A stretch of 64,000 bases of DNA, taken from the NCBI GenBank assembly GCA_023430885.1, contig JAEYYH010000026.1, positions 62,001-126,000 of the forward strand, in the 5' to 3' direction. The translations under genes and the position numbers were made by a program. The notes under the pieces were generated by a model. It was not told the DNA's origin, ran no database searches, and was given only the letters and a program-made list of their open reading frames with translations. Of this stretch, positions 26,439-33,816 are shown piece by piece (the stretch's first letter is position 1; each line of letters starts with the position of its first letter). Source of the DNA: Bacillota bacterium. GTDB taxonomy: Bacteria; Bacillota_I; Bacilli_A; RF39; UBA660.

Positions 26439-27029
26439 ATGAATTTACCAAATAAACTAACAATAGGTAGAATAGTAATGGCAGGATTAATTATTGCTAT
26501 TTTACTATTTCCATTCGAAGCAATGGGAATATCTACAATGAAATTCTTTGTCAATGAGTCATTAGTAATTGATATTAAATATTTAATTGCTGGTGTATTA
26601 TTTGTACTAGCTTCATTTACTGATTTTTTAGATGGGTATATAGCTAGAAAATATAACATGGTTACTGATTTCGGAAAAATGACTGACGCAATAGCAGATA
26701 AAATGCTAGTTAATTCAGTATTAATTATTTTGGCTTCAACAGGCTTCATTAGTGCAATTATTCCAGTAGTAGTTGTACTTCGTGATACTGTTGTTGACGT
26801 TATTAAAATGATAGTTGGTAATAAAGGAAAAGCTGTTGCAGCTATAAAGAGTGGTAAAATTAAAACTGCTTGTTTAATGGTTGGTATCACACTAACTTTA
26901 TTTTACAATTTGCCATTTGAATTGATTAATATTAGGGTATCTGATGTTTTACTTATCATTGCTACTGTAATGTCTATAATATCAGGTGTTCAATATTATA
27001 CGTTAAATAAAAAAGCATTATTTGAATAA
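26439..27029 (+). CDS. pgsA: CDP-diacylglycerol--glycerol-3-phosphate 3-phosphatidyltransferase
   Basis: Makes phosphatidylglycerophosphate, the committed step of phosphatidylglycerol synthesis, in the membrane. The CDP-alcohol phosphotransferase motif is complete: DFLDGYIARKY followed by DFGKMTDAIADK (D-G-x2-A-R-x8-G-x3-D-x3-D). The 196 residues contain about five helices. It lies ten bases after rodZ and ends in a terminator before recA. Confidence 0.93.
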   Translation: MNLPNKLTIGRIVMAGLIIAILLFPFEAMGISTMKFFVNESLVIDIKYLIAGVLFVLASFTDFLDGYIARKYNMVTDFGKMTDAIADKMLVNSVLIILASTGFISAIIPVVVVLRDTVVDVIKMIVGNKGKAVAAIKSGKIKTACLMVGITLTLFYNLPFELINIRVSDVLLIIATVMSIISGVQYYTLNKKALFE

Positions 27030-27053
27030 GAGTTAGAAATAACTCTTTTTTTG
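27028..27053 (+). terminator. Terminator after pgsA
   Basis: AAGAGTTA and TAACTCTT around GAAA, then a T run. Confidence 0.8.
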
Positions 27054-27112
27054 TAGGATTTTATAAAAACAATTGATATATATATAGTGGGGGAAAAATA
27101 AGAAAACAAAAA

Positions 27113-27126
27113 AGAACAAATGTTCG
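27113..27126 (+). promoter_or_regulatory. LexA (SOS) box upstream of recA
   Basis: AGAAC-AAAT-GTTCG matches the Firmicute LexA consensus CGAAC-N4-GTTCG at all but the first base. It lies eight bases upstream of the recA -35 element, where a repressor could block polymerase. lexA itself is not in the window. Confidence 0.75.
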
Positions 27127-27134
27127 CAAAAATG

Positions 27135-27163
27135 TTGACATACAAAAAAAATAGTTGTAAAAT
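27135..27163 (+). promoter_or_regulatory. recA promoter
   Basis: Consensus TTGACA (27135-27140), 17 bases, TAAAAT (27158-27163), about 25 bases before the recA start codon. Confidence 0.75.
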
Positions 27164-27188
27164 GTAATTAACGATAGGAGGAAACACG

Positions 27189-28256
27189 GTGGTTAAAGAT
27201 ACAAGTAAGGCAACAACTGATAAAGCGTTAGAACAAATATTATTGGATATAGAAAAACAGTTTGGTAAGGGAGCTGTTATGAAATTAGGAGAGAATCCAC
27301 ATCAACATATTGATACTATTTCTAGTGGATCATTAAGTTTGGATATTGCTCTTGGAATAGGTGGATATCCTAAAGGAAGAATAATTGAAATCTATGGACC
27401 AGAATCTTCAGGTAAGACAACTTTTGCTCTTCATGCGCTAGCTGAAGCACAGAAAAAAGGTGGAAGAGCTGCTTTTATAGATGCTGAACATTCTTTAGAT
27501 CCAAAATATGCAGCAAGTCTAGGGGTTAATATAGATGAACTTTTATTATCTCAGCCTGATAATGGTGAACAAGCTTTAGAAATTTGCGAAGCTTTAGTAA
27601 GAAGTGGCGCTATTAGTATAATCGTAATAGATTCTGTTGCAGCACTAGTTCCACAAGCTGAAATAGAGGGCGAAATGGGAGATTCTCATGTTGGCTTACA
27701 AGCAAGACTTATGAGTCAAGCTTTACGAAAATTATCTGGAGTAATTAGTAAGACAAATACTATTGCAATATTTATTAATCAATTACGCGAAAAAGTTGGG
27801 GTGATGTTTGGAAATCCTGAAACAACTCCAGGTGGAAGAGCGTTAAAATTCTATTCATCAATCAGACTTGAAATAAGAAGATCAGAACAAATCAAATTGG
27901 GAACAGATATAATTGGTAACAAGACAACTGTAAAGGTTGTTAAAAATAAGATGGCACCTCCGTTTAAAAATTGTTGTGTTGATATAATGTATGGAGAAGG
28001 TGTCTCTGTAGAAGGTGAGATTGTTGATTTAGCGTCAGATGCCGCAATAATTGAAAAAAGCGGTGCATGGTATTCTTATAAAGGTGAAAAAATCGGCCAA
28101 GGTAAAGAAAATGTCAAAGAATTACTTAAAAAGGACGCCAAACTGTATAGTGAACTTTATGACAAAGTAAGAAAGCATTACGATATTGATGGTAATAACA
28201 AAAATGCCAAAGAAGCAAAAGAAGTAAAAGAAGATATTAAAGAAGCAAATAAATAA
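27189..28256 (+). CDS. recA: Recombinase RecA
   Basis: ATP-dependent strand-exchange protein and SOS co-protease, 355 residues. Walker A GPESSGKTT, the Walker B region IIVIDSVAALVP, the L1/L2 DNA-binding loops (GEMGDSHVGLQARLMSQ; NQLREKVGVMFGNPETTPGG) and the core C-terminus are intact. The tail is unusually rich in Lys, Glu and Asn (KEAKEVKEDIKEANK). The start is GTG after AGGAGG. A LexA box and promoter lie upstream. Confidence 0.98.
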   Translation: MVKDTSKATTDKALEQILLDIEKQFGKGAVMKLGENPHQHIDTISSGSLSLDIALGIGGYPKGRIIEIYGPESSGKTTFALHALAEAQKKGGRAAFIDAEHSLDPKYAASLGVNIDELLLSQPDNGEQALEICEALVRSGAISIIVIDSVAALVPQAEIEGEMGDSHVGLQARLMSQALRKLSGVISKTNTIAIFINQLREKVGVMFGNPETTPGGRALKFYSSIRLEIRRSEQIKLGTDIIGNKTTVKVVKNKMAPPFKNCCVDIMYGEGVSVEGEIVDLASDAAIIEKSGAWYSYKGEKIGQGKENVKELLKKDAKLYSELYDKVRKHYDIDGNNKNAKEAKEVKEDIKEANK

Positions 28257-28274
28257 TAATTTGCTTTTTTTTAT
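28243..28274 (+). terminator. Terminator after recA
   Basis: AAGCAAAT and ATTTGCTT around AAATAATA, then T8; the left arm lies in the last recA codons. Confidence 0.7.
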
Positions 28275-28316
28275 TTATAAATATGTTATAATATATCTAG
28301 ATTAGGAGGTATAAAT

Positions 28317-28688
28317 ATGGCTAAATTTTGTTCAAGTTGTGGTACAAGTTTAAGTCCTGATACTAAATTTTGTCCAAATTGTGGCGCTCAAATAGGACAA
28401 GGTAACACAGAAGTTCCAACTAGTGCTGCTCCACAAATGAATTCAAATGTAAATAATACATATGTAGCAGGTGCCAAATCAAAAATGGTAGCAGGTTTAC
28501 TTGGAATATTTTTAGGAGCATGGGGCATCCATAATTTTTATTTAGGATATTCAGGAAAAGCAATACTTCAAATAGCACTTACACTTATTACTTGTGGCAT
28601 TGCAGGTATTTGGGGATTTATTGAAGGTATTTTAATATTATGTGGAAATATAAATACTGACGCTGATGGTAATACACTAGTAGACTAA
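28317..28688 (+). CDS. Zinc-ribbon and TM2 domain membrane protein
   Basis: A 123-residue protein with an N-terminal zinc ribbon (CSSCG ... CPNCG, residues 4-24), a Gln/Asn/Pro linker and a TM2 domain from about 56: two helices joined by a turn, with GAWGIHNFYLGYSGKA, the typical TM2 signature. Function of such proteins is unknown. AGGAGG precedes the ATG. The stop and the next start share one base (TAATG), so it is coupled to the DUF2752 gene, a pairing common among Firmicutes. Confidence 0.88.
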   Translation: MAKFCSSCGTSLSPDTKFCPNCGAQIGQGNTEVPTSAAPQMNSNVNNTYVAGAKSKMVAGLLGIFLGAWGIHNFYLGYSGKAILQIALTLITCGIAGIWGFIEGILILCGNINTDADGNTLVD

Positions 28689-29056
28689 TGAAAAGAGTCA
28701 AAGCTTTATTAATAATAATATTACTTATATCTATATACATTTTATTCTTTATATTTGATTTAAGATGGGAATGTATATTTAAAAAAGTTATACATATTGC
28801 TTGTCCAGGCTGTGGACTTACAAGGTCTTTAAAATCAATATTATCTATAGATATAATCTCTTCCATTAAATATAATATTTTAGGTATACCAGTACTTATA
28901 TTTGGTGTAATTACTATAATTATAGCACTAAGAGATTTTATAAAAGATGAAGATACTTTAATGCCTGTAATCTATAAAATGGCTAAAAAATATTATAAAT
29001 TTATATTTATAATACTTATTATAACAATGATTATTAATAATATTAACGGAGTATAA
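28688..29056 (+). CDS. DUF2752 membrane protein
   Basis: A 122-residue membrane protein with three helices (about 5-24, 55-77, 97-118). The short block CPGCGLTRSLKSIL between the first two helices identifies DUF2752; the two cysteines are a possible metal site. The function is unknown. It is translationally coupled to the preceding zinc-ribbon/TM2 gene. Confidence 0.85.
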   Translation: MKRVKALLIIILLISIYILFFIFDLRWECIFKKVIHIACPGCGLTRSLKSILSIDIISSIKYNILGIPVLIFGVITIIIALRDFIKDEDTLMPVIYKMAKKYYKFIFIILIITMIINNINGV

Positions 29057-29086
29057 ACAATTGAAATTTTATTCAATTGTTTTTTC
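29056..29086 (+). terminator. Terminator after DUF2752 gene
   Basis: CAATTGAA and TTCAATTG around ATTTTA, then TTTTTT. Confidence 0.78.
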
Positions 29087-29115
29087 TTGACTTATTTCTC
29101 TAAAAACAATACAAT
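29087..29115 (+). promoter_or_regulatory. Promoter of rny
   Basis: TTGACT (29087-29092), 17 bases, TACAAT (29110-29115), directly after the upstream terminator. Confidence 0.6.
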
Positions 29116-29177
29116 AGATATAGATGAAATAATATGTATATATTAAATTATCTTTTAACAGAAGATGGAGGAAAAAA

Positions 29178-30731
29178 ATGAACAATACAGTGTTCTCCAT
29201 TTTACTTGTTTTGGTAGGAATTTTTGTAGGGATAATAATATTTATTATCATTAATTATATTAGAGGAATTAGAGTTAATCAAAAGGCTGACAATATGCTT
29301 GAAAAAGCAAAAAAAGAAGCTGATAAAGTTAAGAGAGATTATTTATTAGAGGCCAAAGAAGAGGCTCAAAAAATAAAAATAGATACTGATAAAGAAGTAA
29401 AAGAGAAAAAATCTGAACTTAAAGAATCAGAAGAACGTTTACTTACACGTGAAAATAATATGGATCGTCGTGATCAAACATTACAAAACCGTGAGCAGAT
29501 GTTAGAAGAAAAAGAAAATAATATAATTAATAAGCAAAGAGAATTAGACCGCGAACAAGATAGAGTGGAAGAAATAAAAAAAGAACAAATTACCTTACTA
29601 GAACAAATAGCTGGTTATTCTAAAGAAGAAGCTAAAAAACTTGTTATGAAAAGAATTGAAGAAATGATGAGTTTAGAAATAGCATCTTATATCAAGGATA
29701 AAGAAGGCGAAGCAAAATTAGAAGCTGATAAAAGAGCAAAAACTTTGCTTGTATCATCAATGGAAAAATATGCATCTGATGTTGCAAGTGAACAAACAGT
29801 TACTGTAGTAAATTTACCAAGTGATGACATGAAAGGTCGCATAATTGGTAGAGAAGGAAGAAACATAAGAACTATTGAATCTGTAACAGGTGTTGATTTA
29901 ATTATTGACGATACACCAGAAGCATTAGTTGTATCAAGTTTTGATCCACTACGTAGAGAAATAGCTCGAAATACTATTGAAACTTTAGTAAAGGATGGAA
30001 GAATTCATCCAGCTAGAATTGAAGAAGTATATGATAAGACAGTAAAGGAAATGCATACTAAAATAATTGAAATGGGTAATGATGCTTTATTTGAATTAGG
30101 AATAACAAAAGTAGATCCTGAATTAGTTGAATTATTAGGTAAATTACATTTTAGAACATCTTATGGTCAAAATGTTTTACAACATTCAGTAGAAGTTGCT
30201 AATCTAGCAGGTATTATGGCTGCTGAATTAGGAGAAAACGTTACTCTTGCAAAAAGGGCAGGTATTTTCCATGATATAGGAAAAGCAATAGATCATGAAG
30301 TTGAAGGTAGTCATGTTGATTTAGGAAGTGGTATCGCTTCAAAATATAGAGAAAATGAAGTTGTAATCAATGCTATTGAATCACATCATGGAAACAAAGA
30401 AGCTACTTGTGTTATTGCAGAACTTGTTGCAATAGCAGATGCTTTATCAGCAAGTCGCCCAGGAGCTAGAAATGATTCATTAGAAAATTATGTTAAGAGA
30501 TTACAAGATCTTGAAGCAATTGGAAATAATATAGCTGGCGTTTCAAGCACTTTTGCTATTCAAGCAGGTAGAGAATTACGCGTTATAGTAAAACCTGAAG
30601 AAATAGATGATTTAGGTAGTTTCAAAGTAGCACGTGATATTAAAGAAAAAATAGAACAAGAATTACAATACCCTGGAACAATTAAGGTCGTTGTAATACG
30701 TGAAACAAGAGCAACAGAAGAAGCAAAATAA
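29178..30731 (+). CDS. rny: Ribonuclease Y
   Basis: Membrane-anchored endoribonuclease that starts mRNA decay in Firmicutes, 517 residues. One N-terminal helix (about 5-29), a long coiled coil (about 35-200), a KH domain (GRIIGREGRNIRTIES) and an HD domain with the metal motif HDIGKAIDHE and SHHGNKEA. Complete in length. AGATGGAGG lies upstream. In Bacillus the gene also lies downstream of recA. Confidence 0.96.
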   Translation: MNNTVFSILLVLVGIFVGIIIFIIINYIRGIRVNQKADNMLEKAKKEADKVKRDYLLEAKEEAQKIKIDTDKEVKEKKSELKESEERLLTRENNMDRRDQTLQNREQMLEEKENNIINKQRELDREQDRVEEIKKEQITLLEQIAGYSKEEAKKLVMKRIEEMMSLEIASYIKDKEGEAKLEADKRAKTLLVSSMEKYASDVASEQTVTVVNLPSDDMKGRIIGREGRNIRTIESVTGVDLIIDDTPEALVVSSFDPLRREIARNTIETLVKDGRIHPARIEEVYDKTVKEMHTKIIEMGNDALFELGITKVDPELVELLGKLHFRTSYGQNVLQHSVEVANLAGIMAAELGENVTLAKRAGIFHDIGKAIDHEVEGSHVDLGSGIASKYRENEVVINAIESHHGNKEATCVIAELVAIADALSASRPGARNDSLENYVKRLQDLEAIGNNIAGVSSTFAIQAGRELRVIVKPEEIDDLGSFKVARDIKEKIEQELQYPGTIKVVVIRETRATEEAK

Positions 30732-30745
30732 GCTTCTTCTTTTTG
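30716..30745 (+). terminator. Terminator after rny
   Basis: AGAAGAAGC and GCTTCTTCT around AAAATAA, then TTTT. Confidence 0.8.
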
Positions 30746-30792
30746 TTTGACTATTAAGTCAAAAAATGTTACTATTATAATAGGTGATGGTT

Positions 30793-31266
30793 ATGTCTAA
30801 GAAGGGTTTATTTAAAAAATGGAAAAAGCATGATAAAGATGATTCTGAAAAAGTTAAAATGAAAAAAAGTACCATAATTATAATAGAGGTAGTATGTGCG
30901 GTAATAGTTTTTGGTATTTTAATAGGAATAAAATATCTAGTTACAAATAAGGTAGACAATAATGTAGTATATTTAGAAAATCAAGTTGTTAAAAATGTTT
31001 CATTTACAGATTTTAAACTTACTTATGAAGATGGCAAAAGTACTATCAAAGTAAATATGATTAATTATACTGAGGAAAATATTGAAATCAAAAAATTAAC
31101 AATTAAATTATATGCTAGTGATAATACCAAAGTATCTGAAGTAACTGCCAATTTAGCCGTTGATGGTAATGCAACGGTATTAGGGCCAAATCAAGAAACT
31201 GCAGTTGAAAATGTTGCTGAACTTGATTTGACAGATGTATCAAAAGTAGAATATATTATTGAATAA
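30793..31266 (+). CDS. Membrane-anchored extracellular domain protein, unknown
   Basis: A 157-residue protein with a very basic N-terminal tail (GLFKKWKKHDKDD), one membrane helix near 25-47 and an outer beta-rich domain of about 95 residues. The pattern (hydrophobic strands, NYTEENIEIKKLTIKLY, then GPNQETAVENV) resembles the FxLYD/DUF3426-type immunoglobulin-like folds, which is a fold guess only. ATG at 30793 follows TAGGTGAT; two earlier in-frame starts lie inside this site. It is monocistronic with promoter-like TTGACT at 30747 and its own terminator. Confidence 0.68.
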   Translation: MSKKGLFKKWKKHDKDDSEKVKMKKSTIIIIEVVCAVIVFGILIGIKYLVTNKVDNNVVYLENQVVKNVSFTDFKLTYEDGKSTIKVNMINYTEENIEIKKLTIKLYASDNTKVSEVTANLAVDGNATVLGPNQETAVENVAELDLTDVSKVEYIIE

Positions 31267-31289
31267 ACATGTTTAGACATGTTTTTTTA
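31265..31289 (+). terminator. Plus-strand terminator
   Basis: AAACATGT and ACATGTTT around TTAG, followed by a T run. Confidence 0.78.
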
Positions 31290-31292
31290 TAC

Positions 31293-31317
31293 AAAAAAAA
31301 CATCATTAAGATGTTTT
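31293..31317 (-). terminator. Minus-strand terminator of CPBP gene
   Basis: AAAACATC and GATGTTTT with loop ATTAA; on the minus strand the hairpin is followed by a run of T. It covers the stop codon. Confidence 0.75.
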
Positions 31318-32026
31318 AAATAGCTAGTCCAAATAATAAGATAAATACTTGTATGGACATTAGAATCCCATTATGCAAAAAGTGTAAACTCATTGGCACA
31401 AAAATATTGTCTGATTTTTGTAAAGTATAAGCAAATATCCATCCTGGAATTGAATAAGGGATAATATATAATAGATCTATAATATTTTCAAATGATCCAA
31501 TTACATGAAATGCTCCAAATAAAATTCCAGAAAAGAAAATAAATAAATACTTATTTTTAAATATGGCTCTAAAAGATAATCTAAATGCAAATTCTTCAAT
31601 TATTGGAGCTAAAAATACGCTAAGTATAAATGTATATATAGGCAACTGTTTAAATAAATCAATAACAGCATCTTGATTCTTTGCAGTAGCGTTAGGATCA
31701 ATTAACATTATTAATCCATTTGATAAGGCCATCAATCCAAGAAGTACAAACCAGTATTTAAAATAAGTTTTAAAGTATTTTTTATGATTTTCCTTAAAAT
31801 CATAAAAACTTCTAATAATATAATCTTTAAACAATAAAAATATCAATAGAATTATAATTACCTCTATAATAATAGTATATAAACACTTTACAATAGTAGG
31901 AACTGTTTCAAGATCAATACCGATTAAATAAAATGGTATTGCCGCAAATTGTGAAATTAAGAAGTATATTAAGAATGCACCAATTCCTTTCAAAATTAAT
32001 TTTGTATTTGTTTTTTTCTTTTCCAT
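31316..32026 (-). CDS. CPBP-family intramembrane metalloprotease
   Basis: A 236-residue polytopic protein of the CPBP/Rce1 (Abi) family. The three motifs are present: EExxxR in IIEEFAFRLSFR, FGAFH in the next helix, and a final LHFLHN. About seven helices. In bacteria such proteins serve as prenyl-protease-like or bacteriocin-immunity proteins, or process membrane proteins; the substrate here is unknown. GGTGAT lies before the ATG. No bacteriocin gene is nearby, so immunity is not indicated. Confidence 0.88.
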   Translation of the reverse strand: MEKKKTNTKLILKGIGAFLIYFLISQFAAIPFYLIGIDLETVPTIVKCLYTIIIEVIIILLIFLLFKDYIIRSFYDFKENHKKYFKTYFKYWFVLLGLMALSNGLIMLIDPNATAKNQDAVIDLFKQLPIYTFILSVFLAPIIEEFAFRLSFRAIFKNKYLFIFFSGILFGAFHVIGSFENIIDLLYIIPYSIPGWIFAYTLQKSDNIFVPMSLHFLHNGILMSIQVFILLFGLAI

Positions 32027-32078
32027 ATCATCACCATATTAATTATATCAAAAATATTAATATTTAGTTATATTTTTG

Positions 32079-32106
32079 TTGGAAATTAATAAATTTATGT
32101 TATAAT
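32079..32106 (+). promoter_or_regulatory. Promoter of the rimP-nusA-infB operon
   Basis: TTGGAA (32079-32084), 16 bases, TATAAT (32101-32106). Confidence 0.55.
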
Positions 32107-32123
32107 ACTTGTAGCTGCAAGAG

Positions 32124-32147
32124 AGAGTGGGGTTGATTCCCCACTCT
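32124..32147 (+). promoter_or_regulatory. Leader hairpin upstream of rimP
   Basis: AGAGTGGGG and CCCCACTCT, a 9-bp GC-rich stem with loop TTGATT, lies between the promoter and the rimP Shine-Dalgarno site. It is by far the most GC-rich stem in the neighbourhood. I recall similar GAGTGGG leader hairpins in front of rimP in other Firmicutes. No T run follows directly (TTTAATG), so it is more likely a leader or mRNA-stability element than a terminator. Confidence 0.6.
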
Positions 32148-32169
32148 TTAATGTAATATGGAGGTATAT

Positions 32170-32424
32170 ATGAAAATTGAGGATAAGGTTAGAGAACTCA
32201 TTGAATCTGTAATTGAAGAAAATGGTTTTAAACTTGATCAAGTAGAGTATGTTAAAGAAGGAAGAACATATTTTTTAAGAATTATTATTGATAAAGATGG
32301 AATTGTTGATGTTGAAGATACAGTAAAAGTATTTCATTTGATTAATCCAATTTTAGACAAAAATGATCCTGTCAACGAAGCATATATTTTGGATGTTTGT
32401 TCAAAAGAGAAAGGAAGAGAATAA
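32170..32424 (+). CDS. rimP: RimP N-terminal domain protein (short RimP)
   Basis: RimP helps 30S ribosome maturation. This protein of only 84 residues matches the N-terminal domain (VRELIESVIEENGF, YFLRIIIDKDG, VEDTVKVFHLINPILD, YILDVCS). The usual length is about 150: the C-terminal Sm-like domain is absent, and the conserved S-S-P-G-x-x-R-P sequence linking the domains is cut to CSKEKGRE. The ATG at 32170 follows GGAGGT; another ATG lies 12 bases upstream inside that site. The stop abuts the nusA start. No frame-shifted remainder of the C-terminal domain is seen, as nusA begins immediately. Confidence 0.85.
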   Translation: MKIEDKVRELIESVIEENGFKLDQVEYVKEGRTYFLRIIIDKDGIVDVEDTVKVFHLINPILDKNDPVNEAYILDVCSKEKGRE

Positions 32425-33528
32425 ATGACTACTAAAGAAGAACCAAAAATGAACAGCAAAGAATTTTTAAAAGCAATTGAACTTTTAAAAAAAGAAAAAG
32501 GAATAGATGAAGATACTATCTTTTCTGCTATGGAACTTGCTTTAACAAGTGCTTATAAAAAGAATTTTAATTCACTTGAAAATGTAGAAGTGAAATTCGA
32601 TCGTGAAAAAGGTGAAGTAAAGGTTTATTCTTATTTTACAGTTGTAGAGTTTGATGAAGAAGAAGGAATTGATCCTGAATCAGAAATTGATATTGAAGAA
32701 GCTAAAAAAATAGATCCTGAAGTTCAAGTTGGAGATAAATTTAATGTTAAAGAAGTAACACCAAAAGATTTTGGCAGAGTTGCTGCTGCTACTGCAAAAC
32801 AAGTAGTAGTTCAAAAAATCAGAGAGGCAGAAAGAAATGTAATTATTAGTGAATATGGCGATAAGCAAGATGAACTAGTAAGTGGTACTGCCGCTATGGA
32901 AGATGTAAGAAATTATTATATTGATTTAGGTAAGACTCAAGGAGTACTTCCAAAATCAGAAACAATACCTGGCGAAGAAATTAAGATGGGTGCTAATGTA
33001 AAAGTATATATTACAAAAGTTGAGAGTAACAGTAAGGGCCCAATAATTCTACTTTCAAGAAATCATTATGGTTTTGTAAAAAGATTATTTGAACTTGAAA
33101 TTCCAGAAATTAATGAAGGTTCAGTACTAGTATATAGTGTTGCTCGTGAAGCTGGTGTTAGAACTAAAGTAGCTGTATATTCAGAAGATTCTAATATAGA
33201 TGCAGTAGGATCTTGTATTGGTGAAAAAGGTTCAAGAATTAACAATATATTAAAAGAATTAAGCAATGAAAAAGTAGATATAATTCCATATGACAAAGAA
33301 CCTGCTAAGTTTATAGAAAATGCTTTAAGCCCCGCTAAAAATGTAAGAGTGTTTATAACTGATGAAAAATCAAAAGAATCATTAGTAATTGTTGATAAAG
33401 ATAATCTTTCATTAGCGATAGGTAAAAAGGGTCTTAATGTAAAACTTGCATCTCGTTTAACAAAATTTAAAATCGATGTAAAAACTGTTGAACAAGCAAG
33501 TGAATTAGGAATTAATATAGTAGAATAA
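32425..33528 (+). CDS. nusA: Transcription termination/antitermination factor NusA
   Basis: Binds RNA polymerase and nascent RNA to modulate pausing, termination and antitermination. The 367-residue protein has the N-terminal RNAP-binding domain (ELALTSAYKKNF), an S1 domain with LLSRNHYGFVKRLFE at its end, and two KH domains (GSCIGEKGSRINNI; LAIGKKGLNVKLASRL). No C-terminal acidic repeats, the normal Gram-positive form. The internal Met at codon 9 is an alternative start. It follows rimP without a gap. Confidence 0.96.
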   Translation: MTTKEEPKMNSKEFLKAIELLKKEKGIDEDTIFSAMELALTSAYKKNFNSLENVEVKFDREKGEVKVYSYFTVVEFDEEEGIDPESEIDIEEAKKIDPEVQVGDKFNVKEVTPKDFGRVAAATAKQVVVQKIREAERNVIISEYGDKQDELVSGTAAMEDVRNYYIDLGKTQGVLPKSETIPGEEIKMGANVKVYITKVESNSKGPIILLSRNHYGFVKRLFELEIPEINEGSVLVYSVAREAGVRTKVAVYSEDSNIDAVGSCIGEKGSRINNILKELSNEKVDIIPYDKEPAKFIENALSPAKNVRVFITDEKSKESLVIVDKDNLSLAIGKKGLNVKLASRLTKFKIDVKTVEQASELGINIVE

Positions 33529-33543
33529 TATAAGGAGGTTTTT

Positions 33544-33798
33544 ATGAAAAAAATCCCAAGTAGAACTTGTGTAGTAACAAGAGAAAAACTACCAAAACAA
33601 GATTTAATTAGAGTCGTTCGTACTCCAGAAGGAGAAGTAGTAGTAGATGCTACTGGCAAGTTAAATGGGCGTGGAGCTTATTTAAAAAAGGATTCTGCAG
33701 TTTTTGAAAAAGCCAAAAAATCAAAAACTTTAGATAGACATTTGGAAATGGAAGTGCCAGATAGTTTATATGAGACATTAAACGATTTAATAAAATAA
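33544..33798 (+). CDS. ylxR: YlxR-family RNA-binding protein (RnpM)
   Basis: An 84-residue protein of the YlxR (DUF448) family with the signature PSRTCVVTREKLPK, LIRVVRTPEG and GRGAYLKKD. In Bacillus the homolog (also called RnpM) binds RNase P RNA and modulates its activity. It stands between nusA and infB as usual; the L7Ae-like YlxQ gene normally next to it is absent. AAGGAGG precedes the ATG. Confidence 0.93.
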   Translation: MKKIPSRTCVVTREKLPKQDLIRVVRTPEGEVVVDATGKLNGRGAYLKKDSAVFEKAKKSKTLDRHLEMEVPDSLYETLNDLIK

Positions 33799-33816
33799 AG
33801 AAAAGAGGTGTTATTT

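Noticed and set aside
26420..26890. Minus-strand ORF (156 codons) over pgsA
   Set aside because: Mirror of a certain gene; low-complexity Thr/Ile content.
33066..33659. Long minus-strand ORF (197 codons) over nusA-ylxR
   Set aside because: Lies opposite two certain genes; Ser/Leu/Thr-rich composition typical of antisense reading; no RBS.
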